64,000 nt of DNA from Allobogoriella alba (GTDB lineage: Bacteria > Actinomycetota > Actinomycetes > Actinomycetales > Actinomycetaceae), in contig NZ_JBHTCQ010000001.1 in the NCBI RefSeq assembly GCF_042665525.1, positions 1,984,001-2,048,000 of the forward strand, written 5' to 3'. The notes below the pieces were generated by a model. That model had not been told where the DNA came from and did no database searches. It saw only the letters and a program-made list of their open reading frames with translations. Of the stretch, positions 53,956 through 62,059 are shown piece by piece (the stretch's first letter is position 1; every line of letters begins with the position of its first letter). Position numbers and translations under genes: made by a program.

Positions 53956-54846
53956 TTACGGTCGCGCGGCCTCGGGTCCGGCACTGCCGCCCAGACCGGC
54001 GGCCGCCGTCCCGACCGCGGCCGGACGAGTCGTCCCCGCCGTGCGGCGGTCCAGGCGCCGGGCCAGCCGTCCGGCGAACGACGTCAGCCCGAAGTTGATG
54101 ACGATGTAGATCAGCGCCGCCACGATGAAGGCCGGGATGACGTTGCTGAAGGCCGTCGAGGCGATCTGGGTGGACCGGAGCAGCTCGCTGTAGCTGATAA
54201 TCTGGCCCAGAGCGGTGTCCTTGAGGATGACGACGAGCTGGCTCACCAGCGAGGGCATCATGGCGATGAGGGCCTGCGGCAGCTCGACGATCCGCCGGCT
54301 GCGGGCGGGGGTCAGCCCGATCGCGAGCCCCGCCTCGCGCTGGCCCTTCGGGAGGTTGTGGACACCGGAGCGCACGAGCTCGGCGATCACGGAGCCGTTG
54401 TAGAGGGTCAGGCCGAGCACGACGGCGACGAACGGCGCCTGCGCGGGCTCCACGATGTCGAGGCCGGCCAGGAACCCGTAGAAGAAGATCATCATGACGA
54501 GGACCGGGATCGAGCGGAAGAACTCGACGACGACCCCGCAGAGCCAGCGCACCGGCGCCAGGTGCGTGAGCCGTCCCAGCCCGAAGACGAGGCCGAAGAC
54601 GAGCGAGGTGACGACGGAGATCGCCGCAGCCCGGACGGTGTTCCACAGGCCGAGGGCGAGGTAGTCGAGCCAGATCGACGTCTCGAGGAACGGCTGCCAC
54701 CGCTGCGGGGTGAACTGGCCCTGCCGTGCCAGCCCCGCGACGACCCATGCGAGGACGCCGAGGACCACGAGGGCGCCGACGAGGTTGACGAGCCGGATCC
54801 GCCGTCGCGCCCGCGGACCGGGCGCGTCGAAGAGCACGCTGCTCAT
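53956..54846 (-). CDS. gluD: Glutamate-type ABC transporter permease GluD
   Basis: Second membrane subunit of a polar amino acid importer, 296 aa. One N-terminal helix (about 20-42) precedes the five-helix permease domain with LWNTVRAAAISVVTSLVFGL and the EAA-loop ELVRSGVHNLPKGQREAGLA. The tail (about 262-296) is Ala/Gly/Pro rich. ATG 54846 overlaps the gluC stop (ATGA); the longer frame from 55308 is a shadow of gluC. It is the last gene of the gluABCD-like operon. Confidence 0.92.
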   Translation of the reverse strand: MSSVLFDAPGPRARRRIRLVNLVGALVVLGVLAWVVAGLARQGQFTPQRWQPFLETSIWLDYLALGLWNTVRAAAISVVTSLVFGLVFGLGRLTHLAPVRWLCGVVVEFFRSIPVLVMMIFFYGFLAGLDIVEPAQAPFVAVVLGLTLYNGSVIAELVRSGVHNLPKGQREAGLAIGLTPARSRRIVELPQALIAMMPSLVSQLVVILKDTALGQIISYSELLRSTQIASTAFSNVIPAFIVAALIYIVINFGLTSFAGRLARRLDRRTAGTTRPAAVGTAAAGLGGSAGPEAARP

Positions 54847-55544
54847 CGGGCCACCCCCAGCCGGCGCGAGAGGTAGGTCGTGAGCATCCCGATCGGCAGC
54901 ACGACGATGACGAACCCGAGTCCGATCACGAGGAAGATCGCGATGCCGGTGTCCGGCCTGATCTCGATCATCTGGCGCATCACCGAGGCGCTCTGCACCA
55001 CGCCCGCGGCCGTCGCGACCGTGCTGTTCTTCGTCAACGCGATGAGCGTGTTCCCCAGCGGGGTGATCGCGCCGCGGAGGGCCTGCGGAAGGATGATCAG
55101 GCCGATCGACTGTCCGAACCCGAGTCCGATGGCCCGTGCGGCCTCGGCCTGACCGACGGGCACCGTGTTGACGCCCGAGCGCAGTGCCTCGCACACGAAG
55201 GCCGCGGTGTAGGCGGACAGGCCGATCACCGCGAGCCAGAAGCCGTTCTGCTCGATCGACACCCGCCCGGCCTCGTTGCGGACGAGGATGATGCCCAGCT
55301 GTCCCCACAGGACGATCGAGCAGGCGAGGATGATCAGGGTCAGCGGCGTGTTGCGGAAGACGTTGACGTAGGCGGCGCCGGCCCAGCGCAGGCTCGGCGC
55401 GGGCGAGACGCGCATGACGGCGAGCACGAGTCCGACGACGAACGACACCACGGCCGCCCAGAACGTCAGCTGGATGTTGACCCAGAACGCGCCGATGACG
55501 TCGAACTGCCCCAGGAGGTCGCCTATGTCGGCGAGGTAGCCCAC
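54843..55544 (-). CDS. gluC: Glutamate-type ABC transporter permease GluC
   Basis: First membrane subunit, 233 aa, five to six helices. FWVNIQLTFWAAVVSFVVGL, VFRNTPLTLIILACSIVLWG and the cytoplasmic coupling loop CEALRSGVNTVPVGQAEAAR mark the HisM/GluC permease family. GTG 55544 lies 106 bp after gluB, across a strong hairpin, while its stop overlaps gluD. The hairpin may lower permease levels relative to the binding protein. Confidence 0.93.
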   Translation of the reverse strand: MGYLADIGDLLGQFDVIGAFWVNIQLTFWAAVVSFVVGLVLAVMRVSPAPSLRWAGAAYVNVFRNTPLTLIILACSIVLWGQLGIILVRNEAGRVSIEQNGFWLAVIGLSAYTAAFVCEALRSGVNTVPVGQAEAARAIGLGFGQSIGLIILPQALRGAITPLGNTLIALTKNSTVATAAGVVQSASVMRQMIEIRPDTGIAIFLVIGLGFVIVVLPIGMLTTYLSRRLGVAR

Positions 55545-55616
55545 TCGGATCTCCTTCGGTGTGCGGGAGGGACGCGGTCCGCTTTGCGGGCGCGCGGGCG
55601 CGCGCGGCCGGGCCCG

Positions 55617-55643
55617 GCCCGGGGCCGGGTCTCGGCCCCGGGC
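55617..55643 (-). other. Strong hairpin between gluB and gluC
   Basis: Perfect 11-bp arms GCCCGGGGCCG (55617-55627) and CGGCCCCGGGC (55633-55643), 5-nt loop, in the 106-bp spacer. Hairpins after binding-protein genes are known to stabilise the upstream mRNA or partly terminate transcription. Confidence 0.7.
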
Positions 55644-55650
55644 ACTCAGG

Positions 55651-56508
55651 TCAGGCGCAGGCCTCGGGCGTCGGCGGGTTGAGGTCGGGGTTCGGGGTGT
55701 AGTTCTCCCCGAAGTTGTCCGCGACCATCTGCTCCCACGTCCCGTCCTCGATCATCTGCTCGATCGCGGCCGTGATGTCCTCGCACATGTCCGACTCGGG
55801 CGGGAGACCGACGCCGTAGTTCTCCTCGGAGAACGGGTTGCCGATCAGCTTGAACTGGCCCGCGTAGGTCTCCTGCGCGGCGTAGCCCGCGAGGATCGCG
55901 TCGTCCGTGGTGACGGCGTCGACGGTGCCGGCGGCGAGCAGCTCGACGCACTCGGAGTAGCCGGATGCGGGGTACAGCTCGACGCCCTCGGAGTACTCGT
56001 CGCGGATGCGCTCCGCGGACGTGGACCCCTCGGCCGAGCACAGGACCTTCCCGTCCAGCGCGTCCGGGCCGGTGATCTCGTTGTCGTCGGCAGCGACGAG
56101 CAGGTCCTGTCCGGCCACGAGGTACGGTCCCGCGAACGTGACGAGCTCGGCCCGCTCCGGGGTGATCGAGTAGCTCGCGACGATCATGTCGACCGTCTCG
56201 TTCTGCAGCATCGTCTCCCGCTGGGCGGAGACCGCCTCGACGAACTCGATCTGGTCCGCGGAGTAACCGAGGTGCTCGGCGATGTAGGTCGCGACGTCGA
56301 CGTCCATGCCGGTGAACTCCGAGCCCTCCTGGAGCCCGACACCCGGCTGGTCGTACTTGATCCCGACGGTCAGGCCTTCGCCGCCTCCGCCGCCGCCGTC
56401 ACCGCCGCCACCGTCGCCGCCGGCTCCCGGCTCGCCTGCCGAGCAGGCCGTCAGCGCCAGCGCCGCCGCCAGCGTCAGGGCGGCACCTGCTGTACGTGTG
56501 CGTCGCAT
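55651..56508 (-). CDS. gluB: Glutamate-type ABC transporter substrate-binding lipoprotein GluB
   Basis: Extracytoplasmic solute receptor, 285 aa. The signal peptide ends in LTAC with lipidated C22, followed by a Gly/Asp linker (GEPGAGGDGGGGDGGGGGG). The SBP_bac_3 domain shows YDQPGVGLQEGSEFTGMDVD, MIVASYSITPERAELVTFAG and LCSAEGSTSAERI. Two cysteines near the end (MCEDI and EACA) could form a disulfide. AAGGAG precedes ATG 56508. The ligand is probably glutamate or a related amino acid, from operon type rather than residue evidence. Confidence 0.92.
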   Translation of the reverse strand: MRRTRTAGAALTLAAALALTACSAGEPGAGGDGGGGDGGGGGGEGLTVGIKYDQPGVGLQEGSEFTGMDVDVATYIAEHLGYSADQIEFVEAVSAQRETMLQNETVDMIVASYSITPERAELVTFAGPYLVAGQDLLVAADDNEITGPDALDGKVLCSAEGSTSAERIRDEYSEGVELYPASGYSECVELLAAGTVDAVTTDDAILAGYAAQETYAGQFKLIGNPFSEENYGVGLPPESDMCEDITAAIEQMIEDGTWEQMVADNFGENYTPNPDLNPPTPEACA

Positions 56509-56557
56509 GTCGTTCTCCTTCGAGTGGTCCCCCATGCCGGGAGTGTTGAAAGGTTTC

Positions 56558-57364
56558 TCAGTGCGTGAGCAGCTTGGACAGGAAGTCCTTCGCGCGGTCC
56601 GAGCGAGGTGCCCCGAAGAACTCCTCCGGAGCGTTCTCCTCGACGACCTGCCCCGCATCCATGAAGACGACGCGGTTCGCGGCGCGCCTCGCGAAGCCCA
56701 TCTCGTGGGTCACGACGATCATGGTCATGCCCTCGCGGGCCAGGGAGGTCATCACGTCGAGGACCTCGTTGATCATCTCCGGGTCCAGCGCCGAGGTCGG
56801 CTCGTCGAAGAGCATGACCTTCGGCTGCATCGCCAGCGCACGGGCGATCGCCACGCGCTGCTGCTGTCCGCCGGAGAGCTGGGCAGGGTACTTCTCCGCC
56901 TGGTTCGCGACGCCTACCCGCTCGAGCAGCGCCATCGCCTGCTCCTTCGCCTCGGCCGGCCGGACGCCCTTGACCTTGATCGGCCCCAGCGTGACGTTCT
57001 CGAGGATCGACTTGTGGGCGAAGAGGTTGAACTGCTGGAACACCATGCCGACCTCGGCCCGCAGCTGCGCCAGCGCCTTGCCCTCCTCGGGCAACTCCTT
57101 GCCGTCCACGGTGATCGAGCCGGAGTCGATCGGCTCCAGGCGGTTGATCGCCCGGCACAGGGTCGACTTGCCCGACCCGGACGGGCCGATGACCACGACG
57201 ACCTCACCGCGCGCGACGGTCAGGTCGATGTCCTGCAGCACGTGCAGCGAGCCGAAGTGCTTGTTGACACGCTCGAGCACCACGAGCGGAGATCCGGGTG
57301 CGGCCGTGGCGTAGGCGGCAGCCGGCCCTGACGCCGGTCCGACGGTCTCGTCCGTTTCTGTCAT
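56558..57364 (-). CDS. gluA: Glutamate-type ABC transporter ATP-binding protein GluA
   Basis: ATPase of the importer, 268 aa, first gene of the operon. Walker A GPSGSGKST at residues 60-68, Q-loop MVFQQFNLFAHKSILENVTL, signature LSGGQQQRVAIARALAMQP, Walker B VMLFDEPTSALDPEMI and H-loop VVTHEMGFARR. An N-terminal extension of about 27 residues precedes the core. ATG 57364 follows a TANNNT element by 7 nt, so the mRNA is probably leaderless. It is divergent from miaB. Confidence 0.95.
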   Translation of the reverse strand: MTETDETVGPASGPAAAYATAAPGSPLVVLERVNKHFGSLHVLQDIDLTVARGEVVVVIGPSGSGKSTLCRAINRLEPIDSGSITVDGKELPEEGKALAQLRAEVGMVFQQFNLFAHKSILENVTLGPIKVKGVRPAEAKEQAMALLERVGVANQAEKYPAQLSGGQQQRVAIARALAMQPKVMLFDEPTSALDPEMINEVLDVMTSLAREGMTMIVVTHEMGFARRAANRVVFMDAGQVVEENAPEEFFGAPRSDRAKDFLSKLLTH

Positions 57365-57371
57365 GGAGGTC

Positions 57372-57377
57372 AACCTA
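57372..57377 (-). promoter_or_regulatory. -10 element of gluA (leaderless type)
   Basis: On the minus strand TAGGTT is followed by 7 nt and ATG 57364. Confidence 0.55.
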
Positions 57378-57468
57378 ACGTGCTCATGATTTCCGGGTCG
57401 CCCACGTCGGTAACAGTGTGGACACAGAGCCGGGTCGGAATCCGCACGGTTCCGGCTGCGGAGGAACG

Positions 57469-57474
57469 TAGAAT
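57469..57474 (+). promoter_or_regulatory. -10 element of miaB (leaderless type)
   Basis: TAGAAT followed by 8 nt and ATG 57483. Confidence 0.6.
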
Positions 57475-57482
57475 TCCGGGCG

Positions 57483-59051
57483 ATGTCCACCACCACGACC
57501 GCCGCGTCGGCCGCCCGGGCCGCGGACGGCGCGCACCGCACCTACCTCGTGCGGACCCTCGGGTGCCAGATGAACGTGCACGACTCCGAGCGCCTCGCCG
57601 GGCTGCTCGAGGAGCGCGGCTACCGACCGGTCTCCGAGGTCCCCGAGGCGGCCGCACGGGCCACCGACGCCGGTGACGGGGGAGCCGACGTCGTCATCAT
57701 CAACACCTGCTCGGTGCGGGAGAACGCGGCCACTCGGTTGTTCGGCAACCTCGGTCAGCTCGCCGCGGTGAAGCGAGATCGGCCCGGCATGCAGATCGCC
57801 GTCGGCGGCTGCCTCGCGCAGCAGATGCGCAAGGGCATCGTCGACAAGGCGCCCTGGGTCGACGTGGTGCTCGGCACCCACAACCTCGACGCCCTGCCCG
57901 CGCTGCTGGACCGCGCCCGGCACAACCGGCGCGCCGAGGTGGAGATCGAGGAGTCCCTCAAGGTCTTCCCGTCGACCCTGCCGACCAAGCGGGAATCCGC
58001 CTACGCGGCATGGGTCTCGATCTCGGTCGGCTGCAACAACACGTGCACCTTCTGCATCGTCCCGCACCTGCGGGGCAAGGAGCGCGACCGGCGGCCGGGC
58101 GACGTGCTCGCCGAGGTCGAGGCCGTCGTCGCCCAGGGCGCCATCGAGGTGACGCTGCTCGGGCAGAACGTCAACAGCTACGGCGTCGGTTTCGGCGACC
58201 GCGGGGCGTTCGCCAAGCTGCTACGCGCGTGCGGCACGATCGAGGGTCTGGAGCGCGTGCGGTTCACCTCGCCTCACCCGGCGGCCTTCACCGACGACGT
58301 CATCGCCGCCATGGCGGAGACTGAGAACGTCATGCCCAGCCTGCACATGCCGCTGCAGTCCGGGTCGGACACGATCCTGCGGGCCATGCGCCGCTCATAC
58401 CGCCGCGCGCGTTACCTCGGGATCATCGACCGGGTGCGCGCGGCGATGCCCGATGCGGCGCTGACCACGGACATCATCGTCGGGTTCCCGGGGGAGACCG
58501 AGGCAGACTTCGCCCAGACCCTCGAGGTCGTCGAGGCCTCGCGCTTCTCCTCGGCGTTCACGTTCCAGTACTCCCCGCGGCCCGGCACCCCGGCCGCGGA
58601 CCTGCCGCAGGTGCCCGCCGACGTCGTCGCCGACCGGTACCAGCGCCTCGTGGCGCTGCAGCAGCGGATCTCCACCGAGGAGAACGAGGCACAGGTCGGC
58701 CGGACGGTCGACGTCCTGGTCGCCGAGGGGGAGGGACGCAAGGACGAGGTCACCCACCGGGTCACCGGACGCGCCGCCGACAACCGGCTCGTGCACGTCG
58801 CCCTGCCGCCGGACCTTCCCGACGGCGAACGGCCCCGGCCCGGCGACATGGTCTCCGTCGAAGTCACCCACGGCGCCCCGCACCACCTGGTCGCCGACTC
58901 GGCCCTCACCGGGGGGACCTACCGGCTGCGCCGGACCCGTGCCGGTGACGCCTGGGCCGCTGCGCAGGCCCCCGACGCCCAGACGCACGGCGCAGCCGAG
59001 CAGAGTGCCGGCGGGCCGGTCTCGCTCGGCATGCCGGCCGTGCGGCGGTAG
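57483..59051 (+). CDS. miaB: tRNA-2-methylthio-N6-dimethylallyladenosine synthase
   Basis: Radical SAM methylthiotransferase that converts i6A37 to ms2i6A37 in tRNA, 522 aa. The N-terminal UPF0004 domain binds one [4Fe-4S] cluster through C28, C76 and C110. The radical SAM motif GCNNTCTFC has C184, C188 and C191. MPLQSGSDTILRAMRRSYRR and FPGETEADFAQTL are typical, and a C-terminal TRAM domain (about 395-465) ends the known part. The last 50 residues are an Ala/Gly-rich tail. It acts on the product of MiaA, encoded 1.1 kb downstream. Confidence 0.97.
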   Translation: MSTTTTAASAARAADGAHRTYLVRTLGCQMNVHDSERLAGLLEERGYRPVSEVPEAAARATDAGDGGADVVIINTCSVRENAATRLFGNLGQLAAVKRDRPGMQIAVGGCLAQQMRKGIVDKAPWVDVVLGTHNLDALPALLDRARHNRRAEVEIEESLKVFPSTLPTKRESAYAAWVSISVGCNNTCTFCIVPHLRGKERDRRPGDVLAEVEAVVAQGAIEVTLLGQNVNSYGVGFGDRGAFAKLLRACGTIEGLERVRFTSPHPAAFTDDVIAAMAETENVMPSLHMPLQSGSDTILRAMRRSYRRARYLGIIDRVRAAMPDAALTTDIIVGFPGETEADFAQTLEVVEASRFSSAFTFQYSPRPGTPAADLPQVPADVVADRYQRLVALQQRISTEENEAQVGRTVDVLVAEGEGRKDEVTHRVTGRAADNRLVHVALPPDLPDGERPRPGDMVSVEVTHGAPHHLVADSALTGGTYRLRRTRAGDAWAAAQAPDAQTHGAAEQSAGGPVSLGMPAVRR

Positions 59052-59576
59052 TCAGGGCTCCTCTGCCGCCGGCATGGAGCCCCCGAGCGCCTGGAAGAAC
59101 TGCACGCCCGCCGTCAGCCCGGCCTCGACCAGCTCCACCAGCTGCCGGTCGGTGGCGCCCGCCCCGACGTCGGCGTGCACCTCGGTCCGGACCGTCGTCC
59201 CGGTCGGGTCGGTGACGGTGAAGACCGTGGGCCAGATCTTGTCCCGGTTCCAGTCGTTGACCGCCTGGGCGACGGCCCCGCGCAGCTCGTCCGGCACCGT
59301 CCGCCCCCATGTCCCCAGCACGCTGAGGTTGTGCTGCCCCTCGCCCGCGAGGCGCAGCCGGAACGGGTAGCCGTCCCACAGGCCTGTCAGCGACGCGTCC
59401 GGCTCCACCCGCACGTGGTAACCGCGGGCGGTCACGATCTCCCGGAGGCGTCGGGAGGTCACCGGCGAGGCGTTCTCCGGACGACGGCGCAGCAGCGAGT
59501 TCGCGCGGGTCAGCATCTCGCGCGCGTCCGGTCGCGCCGCGGCGCGACGCCGGACGAACCGCTGCACCCAGCTCAC
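59052..59576 (-). CDS. YbjN-like domain protein (second of a pair)
   Basis: 174 aa, function unknown. The basic N-terminus (SWVQRFVRRRAAARPDAREM) precedes a domain resembling the YbjN/type III chaperone-like fold: VTSRRLREIVTARGYHVRVE, WGRTVPDELRGAVAQAVNDW, NRDKIWPTVFTV, TEVHADVGAGATDRQLVELV. GTG 59576 overlaps the stop of the upstream paralogue (GTGA). Its own stop abuts the miaB stop. Such genes often lie between miaB and miaA in Actinobacteria, which hints at a linked role, but none is established. Confidence 0.75.
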   Translation of the reverse strand: MSWVQRFVRRRAAARPDAREMLTRANSLLRRRPENASPVTSRRLREIVTARGYHVRVEPDASLTGLWDGYPFRLRLAGEGQHNLSVLGTWGRTVPDELRGAVAQAVNDWNRDKIWPTVFTVTDPTGTTVRTEVHADVGAGATDRQLVELVEAGLTAGVQFFQALGGSMPAAEEP

Positions 59577-60088
59577 AGCACGTCCCGAGGTGCGTGGGCG
59601 GCCGGGTCGGGGTAGCGCTCCTCCAGGGCGCGCATGACGCGCAGCCCGTGCCCCACACCACGCTCGACGAGGCGCATCAGCTGCCGGTCGCTGACCCCGG
59701 CCGCGAGCGGCGTCGAGGTCTCCGCGACGACGGACAGGAACCCGTCGTCAAGGACCCGGACGTAGCACTTCGGGCCCATGTAGTCCCGGTTCCACGCGTC
59801 GAGCAGCGCCAGCACCTCGCCCAGGCGCTCCAGCGCGAGCCGGCGGTGCCAGGCGCCGCGCACCTGGAGGACCGACTCGTCGTCGCCGAGCAGGTAGACG
59901 TGGAAGGCCGCCTGCGACCACAGCACGCCCAGGTCGCCGTTCGCGTCATGGAACAGCGGATACTCCAGCTCCAGGAGGGCGTCGGCCACACGGGCGCGCG
60001 TCAGCGGTGCGACGGTGTCGAGCACCTCGTCCTGCGCCGCACGCCCCGTGTGTCGGCGGCCGTCACCGAACGCCCCGGTCCGCGCCAT
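59573..60088 (-). CDS. YbjN-like domain protein (first of a pair)
   Basis: 171 aa, function unknown. LTRARVADALLELEYPLFHD, LGVLWSQAAFHVYLLGDDES, LGEVLALLDAWNRDYMGPKC and VVAETSTPLAAGVSDRQLMR align in pattern with the second gene (NDWNRDKIWP and GATDRQLVELV), so the two are paralogues. ATG 60088 has a TANNNT element 7 nt upstream. The open frame upstream to 60175 is antisense to the miaA start and is not used. Confidence 0.75.
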   Translation of the reverse strand: MARTGAFGDGRRHTGRAAQDEVLDTVAPLTRARVADALLELEYPLFHDANGDLGVLWSQAAFHVYLLGDDESVLQVRGAWHRRLALERLGEVLALLDAWNRDYMGPKCYVRVLDDGFLSVVAETSTPLAAGVSDRQLMRLVERGVGHGLRVMRALEERYPDPAAHAPRDVL

Positions 60089-60095
60089 GGCATCG

Positions 60096-60101
60096 AGACT
60101 A
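60096..60101 (-). promoter_or_regulatory. -10 element of the YbjN-like pair (leaderless type)
   Basis: On the minus strand TAGTCT is followed by 7 nt and ATG 60088. Confidence 0.55.
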
Positions 60102-60144
60102 TCGGTCGGGCCCCACCGCGCCGAAGAGCGGTCCCACCGGTCGG

Positions 60145-60150
60145 TACCGT
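60145..60150 (+). promoter_or_regulatory. -10 element of miaA (leaderless type)
   Basis: TACCGT followed by 6 nt and GTG 60157; it also fixes the start of miaA. Confidence 0.6.
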
Positions 60151-60156
60151 GACCGG

Positions 60157-61089
60157 GTGCGAACGCCGGAGCCACTCGTCGCGGTCGTGGGGATGACCGC
60201 CAGCGGGAAGTCCGACCTCGCGCTCGACCTCGCGGACGCCCTCGGTGGCCCGGATGCCGTCGAGATCGTCGGCGCGGACGCCATGCAGCTCTACCGCGGC
60301 ATGGACATCGGCACGGCCAAGGTGCCCCCCGAGCAGCGCCGCGGCATCGCCCACCACCAGCTCGACGTCCTCGACGTCACCGAGGAGGCCGCCGTCGCCG
60401 CGTACCAGCGGCACGCCCGTGCCGACGTCGCGGCGATCCGTGACCGCGGGCGGACCCCGATCCTCGCCGGCGGGTCCGCCCTGTACGTCCGGGCGGTGCT
60501 GGACCGGCTCGAGTTTCCGGCGACCGACCCGTCCGTTCGCGCCGAGCTGGAGGATCGCGCCGACCGCCTCGGGGCACGCCACCTGCACGACGAGCTCGCC
60601 GTTCGCGACCCCGCGGCGGCGAGCCGGATCGACCCGCGCAACACCCGTCGCGTGATCCGGGCGCTCGAGGTCGTCCGGGTCACCGGCCGCCCCTACGCCG
60701 CCTCCATGCCCGAGCAGGTCTACGTCACGCCCACGATCCAGATGGCCATCGACATCCCCCGCGACCAGCTCGACGCCCGGATCGGCGCGAGAGCGCGGAC
60801 CATGATGGACGGCGGCCTCCTGGAGGAGACCGAACGGCTCCTTCAGGCGGGCCTGGCCCGGGGCGCGACCGCCTCCCGCGCCGTCGGCTACGCGCAGGCG
60901 CAGGACGTGCTCGCCGGCCGCATGAGCGCCTCCGAAGCCGTCGAGTCCGTCGCGCGGGCAACGCGCCAGCTCGCCCGTCGCCAGGAGAAGTGGTTCCGTC
61001 GCGACCCTCGGATCCACTGGCTGCCGGGCGGGGAGGACGTCGACCCTGCCGACACGCTGGCCGCCGCGCTGCGTACCCTGCGGGCATGA
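60157..61089 (+). CDS. miaA: tRNA dimethylallyltransferase
   Basis: Adds the isopentenyl group to A37 of tRNAs reading UNN codons, 310 aa. P-loop GMTASGKS from residue 12, EIVGADAMQLYRGMDIGTAK, HHQLDVLDVTEEAAVAAYQ, ILAGGSALYVRAVLDRLEFP and ATRQLARRQEKWFRRDPRI are family motifs. GTG 60157 was chosen because a TANNNT element ends 6 nt before it and the P-loop then lies at the usual distance. The stop overlaps the dapF ATG (ATGA). Confidence 0.96.
   Translation: MRTPEPLVAVVGMTASGKSDLALDLADALGGPDAVEIVGADAMQLYRGMDIGTAKVPPEQRRGIAHHQLDVLDVTEEAAVAAYQRHARADVAAIRDRGRTPILAGGSALYVRAVLDRLEFPATDPSVRAELEDRADRLGARHLHDELAVRDPAAASRIDPRNTRRVIRALEVVRVTGRPYAASMPEQVYVTPTIQMAIDIPRDQLDARIGARARTMMDGGLLEETERLLQAGLARGATASRAVGYAQAQDVLAGRMSASEAVESVARATRQLARRQEKWFRRDPRIHWLPGGEDVDPADTLAAALRTLRA
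61074..61079 (+). promoter_or_regulatory. Possible internal -10 for dapF inside miaA
   Basis: TACCCT lies 6 nt before ATG 61086, within the last codons of miaA. It could give a separate leaderless dapF transcript. Confidence 0.4.
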
Positions 61090-62021
61090 CCATCTCGCAC
61101 GCACTGGCCGGCACCACGCTGACCACGGGGCACGGCACCGAGAACGACTTCGTGCTCGTGCCCGACCCCGACGGCGCCCTGACCATCGCCCCGGAGGACG
61201 TGCGCGCCGTCTGCGACCGGCACGCCGGCGTCGGCGCCGACGGCATCCTGCGCGTCGTCCGGTCCCGGGAGATCACGGCGGGCGCCGAGGTGCTGCGGGA
61301 GAGCCCCGAGGCCGAGTGGTTCATGGACTACCGGAACGCCGACGGCTCCTACGCCGAGATGTGCGGCAACGGCATCCGCGTCTTCGTGCACTACCTGCGT
61401 GCCGCGGGCCTCGTCGACCTGCCCGACGGCGAGTCCGTGGTCGTCGGCACCCGTGGCGGTGCCCGGCGGGTCACCCGCGAGGGCGAGCAGTACACCGTCG
61501 ACATGGGCACCTGGTGGCTGCCCGGCGGCGCGCGGGCCGCGGCCGAGGGCCACGACGTCGTCGTCGAGATCCCCGGCCTGGACGGGCCGCGCGGGGGGCT
61601 ACGGGTCGCCGTGCCCAACCCGCACACCGTCGTCGCCCTGCCCGACGAGGCGTCGCTCGGCACCGCCCACCTCACGCTGGACGGGCCGCTCGCCCCCACC
61701 TACGAACCGGTGCCGCCCGAGGGGACGAACCTCGAGCTCGTCGTGCCGCTCGGCGAGGGCGTCCAGGACGGGGCGCCGGTCGGCACCGTGCGCATGCGGG
61801 TGCTGGAGCGCGGAGTGGGAGAGACCCGCTCCTGCGGGACCGGGACGTGCGCGGCCGCGCTCGCCGTCCGGACCTGGGGCGGCACCGGCTCGCCGAATCT
61901 CTGGCGGGTCCTCGTGCCCGGCGGCGAGGTGCGGGTCCGCGTGGAGCCCGACACCGACGGCGGTGAGCGGGTCTTCCTCACCGGGCCCGCCGAGCTGACC
62001 GCCGACGTCGTCCTGCGCTGA
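61086..62021 (+). CDS. dapF: Diaminopimelate epimerase
   Basis: Interconverts LL- and meso-diaminopimelate for lysine and peptidoglycan, 311 aa. The two catalytic cysteines are C93 in EMCGNGIRVF and C250 in RSCGTGTCA, each in one of the two mirrored domains. GHGTENDFVLVPDPDG at the start is typical of the actinobacterial form. ATG 61086 overlaps the miaA stop; a TANNNT element just upstream might give it a second promoter. Confidence 0.97.
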   Translation: MTISHALAGTTLTTGHGTENDFVLVPDPDGALTIAPEDVRAVCDRHAGVGADGILRVVRSREITAGAEVLRESPEAEWFMDYRNADGSYAEMCGNGIRVFVHYLRAAGLVDLPDGESVVVGTRGGARRVTREGEQYTVDMGTWWLPGGARAAAEGHDVVVEIPGLDGPRGGLRVAVPNPHTVVALPDEASLGTAHLTLDGPLAPTYEPVPPEGTNLELVVPLGEGVQDGAPVGTVRMRVLERGVGETRSCGTGTCAAALAVRTWGGTGSPNLWRVLVPGGEVRVRVEPDTDGGERVFLTGPAELTADVVLR

Positions 62022-62059
62022 AGCGGGCCGGTCCTCGGTCTGCCGGGCCCTGCGGGGAC

